A stretch of 64,000 bases of DNA from CAMEON01 sp045645165. GTDB lineage: Bacteria > Bacillota > Clostridia > Oscillospirales > CAG-272. The position numbers were made by a program, and so were the translations under genes. Every line of letters begins with the position of its first letter. The stretch's first letter is position 1. The notes under the pieces are model-generated. The model was not told the origin of the DNA. It searched no databases and saw nothing but the letters and a program-made list of their open reading frames with translations. The stretch is taken from contig JAZRIF010000212.1 of NCBI GenBank assembly GCA_045645165.1, positions 1-64,000 of the forward strand. Direction: 5' to 3'. Of the stretch, positions 25,317 through 34,426 are shown one piece after another.

Positions 25317-25445
25317 GGGTTTTCCTTTCTGATCAAAACGAAGTGTACCGGGGATTTGCCCCCGATCACCTACCAAAGCCCTTCGTGAAAGAAAGATGTT
25401 GGATTCTAAAGAACTAAGAAATGAGTTATAAAAGTTTTGGGAGTT

Positions 25446-25500
25446 CCAAGAACCTTTTTTCAAAAAGGTTCTTGGCGGGGTACAGGGGCAGCGCCCCTGT
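25446..25500 (-). repeat. Double hairpin intergenic repeat
   Basis: A 14-bp stem (CCAAGAACCTTTTT with AAAAAGGTTCTTGG) is followed by an 8-bp stem (ACAGGGGC-AGC-GCCCCTGT). On the minus strand it is followed by CCCAAAACTTTT, matching the tail found after the 63584 hairpin (TTTCAAGAACTTTT). It lies between greA and the next gene and may terminate greA. The rest of the 25317-25586 gap shows nothing else convincing. Confidence 0.6.
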
Positions 25501-25586
25501 ATAATAAGTACAAAGAGAAGGAACCGGCCGCCGCGGCTCGCGATCTGCAGCCGATTGAGAGACGTCCAAGTTCCTTCCCTTTCAGA

Positions 25587-26075
25587 TTAGTGGCCTGCGC
25601 GGGTGACTTCCTTCACCTCAAAGTGAAGCTCGCCTGCGGGCGCGGTAACGGTAACGCGGTCACCGGCCTTCTTACCCATAAGGGCGCGACCGATGGGAGA
25701 CTGATCGGAGATCATATGCTCCAGAGGATCTGCCTGGTTGGAGCCGACGATGCTGTAAGTGATCTCCTCGTCGAAGTCTTCGTCGTAAAGCTTGACAACC
25801 GAACCAAGGCTGATGGAACGGGCGTCCATCATGCTCTCGTCGATGATCTCGGCGTTCTCAATGAGGGATTCCAACTCCTGGATGCGGGCTTCTACCTTGG
25901 CCTGCTCGTTTCTGGCCTCGTCGTACTCGGCGTTCTCGGAAAGGTCACCGAAGCCACGGGCAACGGCGATCTGCTCCTTGATTTCTTCACGGCGGGTCAG
26001 TTTCAGGTATTTCAGCTCGTCAACGAGATCCTGATAACCCTGTTTTGTATACTTCTGCTTGATGTTCTCTGCCAT
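25587..26075 (-). CDS. greA: Transcription elongation factor GreA
   Basis: The 162-residue product shows the GreA coiled-coil with LVDELKYLK, IAVARGFGDLSENAEY (the catalytic acidic tip DLSENAEYD) and the C-terminal SPIGRALMGKKAGD. It rescues backtracked RNA polymerase by stimulating transcript cleavage. The Met giving MAENIKQKY was chosen: AGGAGACC lies upstream and the length matches GreA (about 158 residues), while a start 17 codons earlier would add an atypical leader. Confidence 0.96.
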   Translation of the reverse strand: MAENIKQKYTKQGYQDLVDELKYLKLTRREEIKEQIAVARGFGDLSENAEYDEARNEQAKVEARIQELESLIENAEIIDESMMDARSISLGSVVKLYDEDFDEEITYSIVGSNQADPLEHMISDQSPIGRALMGKKAGDRVTVTAPAGELHFEVKEVTRAGH

Positions 26076-26166
26076 TGTTCTGGTCTCCTTATGTGCTGAT
26101 ATTATGCCGCTCTTGGGAGCGGACACCCAACGGAGCGGGCCATCACCCGCTCCGAGGGAATCCCCT

Positions 26167-27873
26167 TTAGGGGTTATTGCTTGATTTCATGGTTTTGATA
26201 GCTTCCGTAAGCTGGTTATCCAGCCCGTCGGGAAGCAGGTTGATGTTGTACTTGAGGGCTTCCTCGGAAAGCTCGACGGGGACGTCGGGCGTAATGCCGA
26301 TGCCGTCATACCCTTCCCCACAGGGCGGGAAGTAGTGGGCGGTGGTGAGCTTCAGCGCGCCGTCGTAGCCATATCGGGCCAAAGAGAAGGTAGTCTGCAT
26401 GGAGCCCTTACCATAGGTCTTGACGCCCACGATCTTGCCAAGCTTGTAATCCCGCATGTTGGCGGTGAAAAGCTCGGCGGCGGAGGCGGAATACTCGTTT
26501 ACGATCAAAGAGAATTTGAGGTCACGGTACTTGCCGATATCTTCTTTCTTCAAAACACCGGATCCGCAAGTGACGACGCCCTCGGCGTTGACACCGATCT
26601 TGGTCACAGACTCCCGTCCGGAGGAATCTTTGGTGGAGATCACGGTATCGCCCTCCTGCAAGAACAGGATCAGCACGTCCTCCACCGAAGTGAGAAGACC
26701 GCCGGGATTATTCCGCAGATCGAAGACGAAATACTGACAGCCTTCTGCTTTCAGTGTTTCAACCGCATCGGTAAACTGTTCCAATGTGGTATTGTCAAAA
26801 CTTAACATTTTAATAATACCCACGGTAGGATCCTCGGCGTGAACACGACCGATAACCGAGCGGGTGGTGAGCTTTTGGCGAATTGCCGTTATCTCAACTT
26901 CCTCATAATCCACGCTCTCAGCTGCACCGACGGGACGGCGGTAGACCGTAAAGGAGCACTCGCTTCCCTCCTCACCCTTCATGCGGTTGAGGGCTTCGGT
27001 ATAGCCAATGTCGTGAACCAGCGTTTTATCTTCTCCAGTTCCGACGAACACAATATGGTCGCCGGGCAGTACGCCTGCGGCTTCTGCAGGAGAATCGGGA
27101 TAGACGTTGGCAACCGTAATCACTTGATAGGAAATGCCACTGATCTCGATGGTTGCGTTTACCACGCTGATACCAACGCCACACATTTCGCCGTTTTGAC
27201 TACTGGTCTGATCCTTAAACTCTTCCTCCGTGAAGTACTCGGCGTACAGATCGCCGGTAGCGGCTACGTAGCCCTTCAGAACCGAAGCAATGATGGCATC
27301 GTCGTCCAGTTCCTCCAGCATAGTAGCGGAACGGAAGAGACGGTCGATCACGTCAAGCTCAGCAAACAGATCCTCCTCTTCGCTCCCCTGCCCGGGTTGG
27401 ATGACGTTAGGAACGTCATTTTTCATATAAGCGGTAGTCAAGGAGAAGGTCAACAGCACAGCGAGGACTACCGAGGTTATCACGGTGGAGATCGCGGCGG
27501 TCAGGCTGATCTTCTTTCCTTCCTTGGGAGCAGGAGAAGACACGAAGCGGTCAGGGTTCTTACTTTCGGTAACCATTTCGGAGAAGGGCTCACTCGAACG
27601 GGTGGAAAATGTTGGCGGCACATCCGAAACTTTGTCAACGGACAGAGCCGGAAGCATCAAATCCAGCCCTTTGGCTGTCATGATTCGTGTGAGATCACGC
27701 TCTGCAAAAGGAATAAATTCCTCTTCAATCGTCAAAATCAGCTGTGCGGATTCCGCATCGGTCACGGCTACATGAACGTTGCGTACACCGCGCAAGCTCT
27801 CGCACGATGCTGTCATTGCGGGAAGCATGGCTTCCGTAACCATGCCTTTTAATTGATAGGTAACTTGTTTCAT
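26167..27873 (-). CDS. S41-family carboxy-terminal processing protease with extra N-terminal domain
   Basis: The 568-residue protein has a PDZ domain (around VYPDSPAEAAGVLPGDHI) and an S41 catalytic domain with the Ser in NEYSASAAELF and the Lys in VKTYGKGSMQTTF, plus LRNNPGGLL. One membrane segment lies near residues 123-150 (SLTAAISTVITSVVLAVLL), placing the protease outside. Before it, about 75 cytoplasmic residues (KQVTYQLKGM, VRNVHVAVTDAESAQLIL) look like a ferredoxin-like/heavy-metal-associated fold without a CxxC. CtpA-type proteases with this leader are unusual. Role: probably processing of envelope or sporulation proteins. Confidence 0.85.
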   Translation of the reverse strand: MKQVTYQLKGMVTEAMLPAMTASCESLRGVRNVHVAVTDAESAQLILTIEEEFIPFAERDLTRIMTAKGLDLMLPALSVDKVSDVPPTFSTRSSEPFSEMVTESKNPDRFVSSPAPKEGKKISLTAAISTVITSVVLAVLLTFSLTTAYMKNDVPNVIQPGQGSEEEDLFAELDVIDRLFRSATMLEELDDDAIIASVLKGYVAATGDLYAEYFTEEEFKDQTSSQNGEMCGVGISVVNATIEISGISYQVITVANVYPDSPAEAAGVLPGDHIVFVGTGEDKTLVHDIGYTEALNRMKGEEGSECSFTVYRRPVGAAESVDYEEVEITAIRQKLTTRSVIGRVHAEDPTVGIIKMLSFDNTTLEQFTDAVETLKAEGCQYFVFDLRNNPGGLLTSVEDVLILFLQEGDTVISTKDSSGRESVTKIGVNAEGVVTCGSGVLKKEDIGKYRDLKFSLIVNEYSASAAELFTANMRDYKLGKIVGVKTYGKGSMQTTFSLARYGYDGALKLTTAHYFPPCGEGYDGIGITPDVPVELSEEALKYNINLLPDGLDNQLTEAIKTMKSSNNP

Positions 27874-27989
27874 ACTTGGTTTTCAATCCTTTGGCGCGAT
27901 GATTGCGAACAGGGCTACATACATTGTATGTCGACTCAATCCTATTTATGCACAGAGTGCTCCTGTACCGTCAACGTACCGTCTTTTGC

Positions 27990-29075
27990 TCAAAACTTGC
28001 CGGGCTTGGAGCTGAGGTACTTCTTAACCATCAAAGCGACCTTGAAGGTAATAGCGTGCTCGAATTCGCGCAGATCCAGACCGGTGAGCTTGCGGATCTT
28101 TTCCAGGCGGTACACCAGAGTATTGCGGTGCACGAAAAGCTTACGAGAGGTCTCGGAAACGTTGAGGTTGTTCTCAAAGAAGCACTGAATGGTCATGAGT
28201 GTCTCACGATCCAAGGATTCCAAGCTTCCCTTCTTGAAGACCTCCTGAAGGAACATTTCGCAAAGAGTGGTGGGAAGCTGGTAGATCAGACGGCCGATAC
28301 CGAGGTTCTCATAGCTGACAACACTCTTCTCATTTTCAAAGACCTTACCAACATCCAGCGCAATCTGAGCCTCCTTGTATGCGCGAGCCAGATCCTTGAT
28401 GTTCTCGACAATGGTAGAAACACCAACGGTTACCTTGGTGTAAAATTCGGAAGACATCGTATCTACGATGTTCGTAGCCACCTTCTCCATCTCTCTGTTC
28501 TCTGCACCGGGCTTAACTTCCTTGACCAAGACAATATCATGCTCACCAACGCTGATGACATAGTCACGAGCCTTGTCGGGGAACATATTCTGAAGCATCT
28601 CAAAGGGCATCATGTCGGTCTTGCCCGAGAACTTGACCAGGAACACCACGCGGGATTCCTCGGCGTTGAAATGCAGCTCCTTAGACTTGATGTAAATATC
28701 GGAAGGAAGGATGTTATCCAAAATGATATTCTTGATAAAGGAACCCTTGTCGTACTTCTCGTCATACAGGTTCTTGATATTTCCGAGAGCCACGCAGAGC
28801 AGGCGGGAGGTCTTATCGGCCTCAGAGTCTTCACCTTCTACGAAAACAACGTACTCGCGCTTGGTACCGCCGGACAGAGGACGATAGGTATATCCACCCG
28901 ACACAACGATATCGGTGGTATACGCCAATTCATCCCGAATGGCCTGACGCACTTCGCCAATTTTAACGAGCTCGGAGCAGGCAATTACGACACCGGTCTC
29001 ATCGATGACACCAATGGTACGGTCAACCGCTTCCTTCATTTGATGGATCACGCTTTGAAACAGTCTGTTAGACAT
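27990..29075 (-). CDS. CdaR/PucR-family transcriptional regulator
   Basis: The 361-residue product has an N-terminal sugar-diacid-recognition-like region (IGVIDETGVVIACSELVKIG), a GGDEF-like middle domain (VGVSTIVENIKDLARAYKEA) and the C-terminal PucR helix-turn-helix (NLNVSETSRKLFVHRNTLVYRLEKI in parts; NVSETSRKLFVHRNTLVYR). CdaR proteins regulate sugar-acid or related catabolic genes. No such pathway is adjacent, so the target is unknown. The gene has GAGAGG before its ATG and appears monocistronic. Confidence 0.85.
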   Translation of the reverse strand: MSNRLFQSVIHQMKEAVDRTIGVIDETGVVIACSELVKIGEVRQAIRDELAYTTDIVVSGGYTYRPLSGGTKREYVVFVEGEDSEADKTSRLLCVALGNIKNLYDEKYDKGSFIKNIILDNILPSDIYIKSKELHFNAEESRVVFLVKFSGKTDMMPFEMLQNMFPDKARDYVISVGEHDIVLVKEVKPGAENREMEKVATNIVDTMSSEFYTKVTVGVSTIVENIKDLARAYKEAQIALDVGKVFENEKSVVSYENLGIGRLIYQLPTTLCEMFLQEVFKKGSLESLDRETLMTIQCFFENNLNVSETSRKLFVHRNTLVYRLEKIRKLTGLDLREFEHAITFKVALMVKKYLSSKPGKF

Positions 29076-29160
29076 AGACTTTTACCTCTCTTTGTTTATT
29101 TGCTTCATAAAATAAATATACATATCCGCCGCGCGGAATCGGGTACAGGAAAAAACAGGA

Positions 29161-29922
29161 TTACAACTCCAAAGCATAAATAAGGCAGCTTAAGACGAAT
29201 CCGGAAGCAGTTTCGGTTCGAAGGATTCGTTTGCCGAGCCCCGTCATACACGCATTCAGGTCACGGGCTGCACCAGCTTCCTCAGGTGAAAAGCCGCCCT
29301 CGCTGCCAACAAAAATAGCGATTTCGGGTTTTCTTCCATTCTGTTCCGCTTGCTCAAGAACAGGACGTGCTTGCGCCAACACCGACGGCAGAGGAGTCAC
29401 GCCATCGCCTTCGTAGCAGAACAGAATCAAATCTTTTCCTTCTGCCATCCGAAGAGCCTGCTCGTACGTAACTATTGGTCTTACAACGGGGATGACCCCT
29501 CGCCCGCACTGCTTAGCTGCTTCCTCGGCAATACGGCATCGGCGCTCGGTTTTTCGCGCTTCTGCTTCGGGCTTGGCACGTACAATGCAACGACTGCTCT
29601 CAAAAGGGATTACCTCAGTAACGCCACACTCCACAGCTTTCTGGATGATCGTGTCCAGTTTGTCGCCCTTTGGAAGAGCTTGATAGAGGCAAGCGAGAAA
29701 AGGGGGCTCTGTATCCACAGGATTGGATGACAGGATCTGCGCCACAGCGGTTTCGCTATCGAAGGAAATCATTTCACACAGGTATGCGGTCTTCTGATCG
29801 CACACCTTGATCCTGTCTCCCGGAGCAAGCCGTAAAGAGTAGGATGCGTGGCGGGCATTATCGCCCGTCAAAATGATTCTGTCACCCTGTATAGCGGATG
29901 GCTCCACAAAAAAGCGAGGCAT
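29161..29922 (-). CDS. rsmE: 16S rRNA (uracil1498-N3)-methyltransferase
   Basis: The 253-residue product shows the RsmE pattern: MPRFFVEPSAI, HASYSLRLAPGD, LYQALPKGDKLDTIIQKAVE, then IAIFVGSEGGFSPEE and LGKRILRTETA of the SPOUT knot. It methylates U1498 of 16S rRNA in the 30S subunit. The Met at 29922 was chosen because GGAAGGAG precedes it and the family starts there; a 19-codon leader from an upstream start is not family-like. prmA, often adjacent, is not here. Confidence 0.95.
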   Translation of the reverse strand: MPRFFVEPSAIQGDRIILTGDNARHASYSLRLAPGDRIKVCDQKTAYLCEMISFDSETAVAQILSSNPVDTEPPFLACLYQALPKGDKLDTIIQKAVECGVTEVIPFESSRCIVRAKPEAEARKTERRCRIAEEAAKQCGRGVIPVVRPIVTYEQALRMAEGKDLILFCYEGDGVTPLPSVLAQARPVLEQAEQNGRKPEIAIFVGSEGGFSPEEAGAARDLNACMTGLGKRILRTETASGFVLSCLIYALEL

Positions 29923-30081
29923 ATTCCAACTCCTTCCCTTCAGATAACAGAAAAACCGACAGAAAACCCGACTTAACAAGCAAACGCGAGTAAAATCGGG
30001 AGGGGTTCAGTCAAATTGACAAGCCCTCTGTGAGGCATAGTAACAATTCACAAAGGTTTTGTTCATGTTTATGAAAATAAT

Positions 30082-30221
30082 ATACCACAAAATCACCAAT
30101 TTGTCAACAGTCTTTTTGTGATTTTGGGCAAGAAAGGTGTCAATATTTACAATTTCTTCTTATTTACCCCGAGAGGCGGGGGCAAAAGTCCCAAAGTTGA
30201 CGGTTGGTGATTTTGTGGTAT
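30082..30221. repeat. 140-bp element bounded by perfect 18-bp inverted repeats
   Basis: ATACCACAAAATCACCAA at 30082-30099 is the exact reverse complement of 30204-30221. The interior has no ORF and carries further GTGATTTTG echoes. It occupies the 29923-30264 gap between rsmE and the RlmL-type gene. The layout resembles a miniature inverted-repeat element or a large hairpin. No clear target-site duplication was found. Confidence 0.7.
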
Positions 30222-30264
30222 GGCATGTATGGGATGTGCAAGTTGCCTCAATGAAGGAAAGTTA

Positions 30265-31524
30265 TCAATATTTTTTCTTTGGCGGGAAAGGTCGATCGTT
30301 TCGCGGACCGTAGGGCTTACGGTCGCCATTTTTGAAATCCGGGCGTTTATCGGATTTACGGTCAAAAATCTCTTTAGCGGTACGCTGGCCTTCCGTGCGG
30401 GCCTCCGCCGGCTTGAAATACTCGTATAGGTAACATGGAAGCATGCCGTTGTAGAGCTTCTTCACCTTGTCAGCGCGCTGACCGTAGAGACGGTCGAAGC
30501 GGTCACAAGAAGTCAGAACGTAGATCTGCCAAGGATACAAGGCTTTGAATGATCCACCGAGCTGTTGGTACAGACGTTCTATCTCCTCCCGTTCACCCAT
30601 GCGTTCGCCGTAAGGAGGATTGCAGACCACGGTTCCCTTTCGGTCTTCCTTCTTGATCTTGCGGGCATCGGCTTGGAAAATGTTGAGATATTCTTCCACC
30701 CCTGCACGCAGTGCATTTTCGTATGTGATGTCCAGGATGTCCTCATCGATATCCGAGGCGTAGACCTCAAACTTGCAGTCGGTGCGGATCTTTGCCTGTG
30801 CTTCCTCGCGGGCGGCATCCCAGAGGGGCTTGGGGATATTGGTAAATTCCTCTCCCGCAAAGCTCCGTCCCAGGCCGGGTGCACGGCCGCTGACAATCAT
30901 GGCAGCTTCAATGGCGATGGTGCCCGAACCGCAGAAGGGATCCCAGAAGAGGATATCTTCGCGGGGACGGGCAGTCAGGGCCAATGCCGCCGCCAGCGTC
31001 TCGCGCAAGGGGGCAGCGCCTGCCTCGGGACGATAGCCGCGTTTGTGGAGAGCCACGCCCGATGTGTCGATCATAAGGGCGGCCACATCTTTAAAGATGA
31101 AGAATTCGATTTGATATTTTGCTCCCGTTTCTTCAAACCAGGAGATGCCGTACTTCTCGCGGAGGCGCTCCACCACGGCTTTCTTCACGATGCTCTGGCA
31201 ATCGGGCAGAGAGGTCAGGCCGCTCTTGATGGAGTGACCCTTCACGGGGAAGGCGTCGGCACGTCCGATCCACTCCTCCCAAGGGAGAGCTTTTGTTCCG
31301 TCAAACAACTCGGTAAAACTGCGAGCCGGGAACAGGCCGAGACGGATAAACACGCGTTCCGCACAGCGCAGGGCGATGTTGGCGCGGGGGATGTCGATCT
31401 CCTCGCCTTCAAAGGTCACACGCCCGTCCATGGTGTCCAGGCGTTTCAGGCCAAGGGCGTCGATCTCCTCGCCGAGGAGCTTTTCCAGGCCGAACATACA
31501 GGTGGCTACAAGAGTCAGTTTCAT
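30265..31524 (-). CDS. THUMP-domain 23S rRNA methyltransferase (RlmL/YpsC-like)
   Basis: The 419-residue protein has an N-terminal THUMP-type region (about 1-160), then a Rossmann methyltransferase with FWDPFCGSGTIAIEAA and the catalytic CNPPYGERMG. This matches RlmL-N-like N2-guanine methyltransferases of Firmicutes (YpsC type). The C-terminal 50 residues are basic and disordered (FDRKSDKRPDF, NDRPFPPKKKY), an extra RNA-contact tail. It appears to be a single gene with AAAGGAAA before its ATG. Confidence 0.9.
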   Translation of the reverse strand: MKLTLVATCMFGLEKLLGEEIDALGLKRLDTMDGRVTFEGEEIDIPRANIALRCAERVFIRLGLFPARSFTELFDGTKALPWEEWIGRADAFPVKGHSIKSGLTSLPDCQSIVKKAVVERLREKYGISWFEETGAKYQIEFFIFKDVAALMIDTSGVALHKRGYRPEAGAAPLRETLAAALALTARPREDILFWDPFCGSGTIAIEAAMIVSGRAPGLGRSFAGEEFTNIPKPLWDAAREEAQAKIRTDCKFEVYASDIDEDILDITYENALRAGVEEYLNIFQADARKIKKEDRKGTVVCNPPYGERMGEREEIERLYQQLGGSFKALYPWQIYVLTSCDRFDRLYGQRADKVKKLYNGMLPCYLYEYFKPAEARTEGQRTAKEIFDRKSDKRPDFKNGDRKPYGPRNDRPFPPKKKY

Positions 31525-31665
31525 TTCGTTTCCTTTCGGTTGTGGGAATTGAGTTGTATTCTTGAAAGATTCACAGAAATTTCATAAAAGTGCAAACAAA
31601 TTGACTTTGGGATGACACAGAGAGGGTGTATACTGTATCATGCAAATCAGCTAAGGAAGTGCATC

Positions 31666-33612
31666 ATGAAAAAAAACCTCCTCCGCGTCATCTGCGCCGC
31701 TCTGATCCTCTCAACAGCGGCTTCGGTCTCGGCTTGTCGAAGGGATCTAAGCGGTGATCCCGCCGATCCCCCGTCTCTTGGCGGCTCCGTCACGGTGGAC
31801 GGCGTGGAGATCACCCCCTCAACGGGGAACGCCGACATGACCGCAGAACCTCAAACGGCCCCCGTCACCACTCCCGCCGAAGATCCCGCCGTGGGAGACT
31901 ACACCCCCACGGGAGAAACGGTCATCGATCTGGGAGAGACCATTAATATTGAAGGGGACGGTGCGACCGTCGAAGGCACCACCGTCACCGTGACCCGCGC
32001 GGGAAGCTATCTGATCAGCGGTACGCTGGCCGACGGGCAGATCATCGTAGACACCGCCGACGAGAGCAAGGTGACCCTGATGCTCAACGGTGCTTCCCTG
32101 TCCTGCACCCACGGACCTGCGATCTACGTCAAATCCGCCCCCAAGAAGGTGGTGATCTTCACCGCAGAGAACTCGGTGAATATTCTTTCCGACGGCGTGG
32201 GCTACGTGATCCCCGACGAGGAGCAGGTGGAGGGCGAGGTCTACCCCAACGCCTGTATCTATTCCTGTGAGGATCTGGAGCTGAACGGCGGCGGCGAGCT
32301 TCACATCAAGGGCAACGCCGACAAGGGCATCAATACCAAGGACGATCTGAAGATCAAGAGCGGTACCGTTACCGTTACCTCGGTGGGTGCAGGCATCCGC
32401 GCCAACGATTCTTTGGAGATGAGCGGCGGCACCGTCACCGTCAACGCAGGCGGGGACGGCGTGAAGACCGCCAACACCGAAGCCACGGGCAAGGGTTATC
32501 TTACGGTAACCGACGGTGCCCTCTATATCACCGCCAAGGGTGACGGACTCTCGGCGGCTACCGACCTCACGGTCAGCGGTGGCAACATGGTGTTGACCAC
32601 CACCGATACCGACGGAGTGGTGCTGAAGGAATTCGAAGGAAACCCCACAAGCGGCTCCATGGGCGGAGGCTTCGGCAGACCCGGCGGTATGATGGGGGAA
32701 AGCTCGGCTGACAAGGCCGCCATCAGCGCAAAGGGTCTGAAGGCCGCAGGGAATCTCACGGTCAGCGGCGGGAAGATCACCATTGTGGCGCAGGACGACG
32801 GCATTCACAGCGATACCAACGTGCATATTTCCAACGGTATGATCCACATCCGCGCCGCGGACGACGGCATTCATGCCGAGAAGGAGCTGACCGTCAGCGG
32901 CGGCGTACTGACCGTTGCCCAGAGCTTTGAGGGTCTGGAGGCTCTGCACATCAACGTTTTGGGCGGTACCAACCGCATCACGGCCTCCGACGACGGCGCG
33001 AACGCCACGAACGGCATGGGCGGTGGATTCGGCGGCCCCGGAGGAACACCTCCCGGAGGCTTCCCGGGCGGAAGACCTCGGAGCGGGGACACAGAGACCA
33101 CCTCCACCGACACCCCTCTTTTGAACTTCGCAGGGGGCTACAACGTCTTCGACGCGGGCGGTGACGGCATTGACTCCAACGGAAACATTGTCATCACGGG
33201 GGGTACGGTGATCGTATACGGCCCCACCGACAACGGCAACGGTCCCATTGATTCGGGCGACGGAAATTACAGTGTCACCGTATCGGGCGGTATGCTACTC
33301 GCTGTTGGCAGCAGCGGCATGGCCGAGTCCGCCGAGAATGGGGGGCAAGCGGTGCTGGCTGCCTCTTGGCGCAGTACGGGGCTTTCTGCAGGCGAGATCG
33401 TCGGCATTGCGGACAAGGATGGCAACGTCATCGCGGCCTTTCAGTTGCCCAAGGCCATTTCCTCCATCGTCTTCAGCTCGGCTGATCTGACGGCGGGGGC
33501 TACCTACTCCATCGTGGGAGGCGGTTCGGCCACGGGGACGAATGCGGACGGCGTGATCGATCCTGCGACTTATACGGGGTATGAATCGATGGGTGAGATC
33601 GAGGCGTATTGA
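31666..33612 (+). CDS. Secreted lipoprotein of the Cthe_2159-like carbohydrate-binding family
   Basis: The 648-residue product begins with a lipoprotein signal (KKNLLRVICAALILS...) ending in the lipobox SVSAC. The body is a parallel beta-helix-like series of repeats, such as VTVTSVGAGIRANDSLEMSG, GKITIVAQDDGIHSDTNVHI and GTVTVNAGGDGVKTANTE, with two Gly-rich loops (GGGFGRPGGMMG and GFPGGRPRSGD). Cthe_2159 of Clostridium thermocellum binds polygalacturonic acid and cellulose through a beta-helix; the same fold and a pectin-like ligand are expected, but ligand is inferred. The Met was chosen for AAGGAAG and the signal peptide. A strong terminator follows. Confidence 0.85.
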   Translation: MKKNLLRVICAALILSTAASVSACRRDLSGDPADPPSLGGSVTVDGVEITPSTGNADMTAEPQTAPVTTPAEDPAVGDYTPTGETVIDLGETINIEGDGATVEGTTVTVTRAGSYLISGTLADGQIIVDTADESKVTLMLNGASLSCTHGPAIYVKSAPKKVVIFTAENSVNILSDGVGYVIPDEEQVEGEVYPNACIYSCEDLELNGGGELHIKGNADKGINTKDDLKIKSGTVTVTSVGAGIRANDSLEMSGGTVTVNAGGDGVKTANTEATGKGYLTVTDGALYITAKGDGLSAATDLTVSGGNMVLTTTDTDGVVLKEFEGNPTSGSMGGGFGRPGGMMGESSADKAAISAKGLKAAGNLTVSGGKITIVAQDDGIHSDTNVHISNGMIHIRAADDGIHAEKELTVSGGVLTVAQSFEGLEALHINVLGGTNRITASDDGANATNGMGGGFGGPGGTPPGGFPGGRPRSGDTETTSTDTPLLNFAGGYNVFDAGGDGIDSNGNIVITGGTVIVYGPTDNGNGPIDSGDGNYSVTVSGGMLLAVGSSGMAESAENGGQAVLAASWRSTGLSAGEIVGIADKDGNVIAAFQLPKAISSIVFSSADLTAGATYSIVGGGSATGTNADGVIDPATYTGYESMGEIEAY

Positions 33613-33626
33613 TATAACTTTTTTCA

Positions 33627-33656
33627 GGGCGATCCCCGCGGGGATCGCCCTTTTTT
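33627..33656 (+). terminator. Intrinsic terminator of the Cthe_2159-like gene
   Basis: GGGCGATCCCC and GGGGATCGCCC form a perfect hairpin, followed by TTTTTT, 14 bases after the stop. Confidence 0.9.
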
Positions 33657-33670
33657 CTATGTGGTTGGGA

Positions 33671-34426
33671 TCAGCGGAACCACTTCCCGACCGCAACGCC
33701 GGCCTCATCGTGGAAGCCAATGCGCAGGATGCGGTACCATACCTCGTCCAGCGCACCGTCCTCGGGGAGAATGCCCAGTTTATCCCGCATAGCCTTGATG
33801 AGATACTCGGGATTGAGGTTTTCGGTGTTGCCAGCGCGGAGGGTGGCGCGGAGCTTGATGAGCCCGTCGGCGGCCACGGCCTTGACTGAATGGATCATGG
33901 GGAGGATGTTGACCTCCTTGTCACCCGACTTGGAACGCTTGGTCATGACGATGGGCTCTGCGTCGGGGGCGAAGATGCTATTGATGGAGCTTGCGATCTC
34001 AACGGGGTCACCGGGGGTCTTGATGGTCATTTGGTAGGTGCCCCACGCGATATCCGAGAAGGCGGTCTTGGGGATATAGACCTCGGAAACCTGCATTTCA
34101 TCTGTCAGCTCGGCGTTGAGCTGAGCCTTGATCTCGGCGGGCGTGATCTCACGGTCGATACGGAGATCCACCATCTCCTCCATGCCCTCGGAGCCTACGG
34201 GCAGGGGCACGCCGAAAACGATCTTACTGTGGGGGTTAAAGCCCTGCGTATACCACATGGGGATGGAGGCGCGGACAAGGACTCTCTGCCACGTGCGCTG
34301 GAGGTCGAGGTGGGAGAAGTACTGGAGGTTGCCCGTCTTCCGGAATACCACACGCACCGTAATGGGCGCGTCCAGCATGGGGCGGTCAAACTTGGAAATA
34401 CGGTTCAGTTTTTCTTGGGACAGCAT
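33671..34426 (-). CDS. TIGR03936/DUF2344 radical-SAM-associated protein
   Basis: The 251-residue product has VRVVFRKTGNLQYFSHLDLQ in its N-terminus and YTQGFNPHSKIVFGVPLPVG, the signature of the DUF2344 family. These proteins pair with, or are fused to, TIGR03960 radical-SAM enzymes; the joint function is unknown, possibly RNA or ribosome modification. The start lies inside the end of the upstream radical-SAM gene (22-base overlap) with GGAGGTG before it, so they are coupled. Confidence 0.9.
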   Translation of the reverse strand: MLSQEKLNRISKFDRPMLDAPITVRVVFRKTGNLQYFSHLDLQRTWQRVLVRASIPMWYTQGFNPHSKIVFGVPLPVGSEGMEEMVDLRIDREITPAEIKAQLNAELTDEMQVSEVYIPKTAFSDIAWGTYQMTIKTPGDPVEIASSINSIFAPDAEPIVMTKRSKSGDKEVNILPMIHSVKAVAADGLIKLRATLRAGNTENLNPEYLIKAMRDKLGILPEDGALDEVWYRILRIGFHDEAGVAVGKWFR

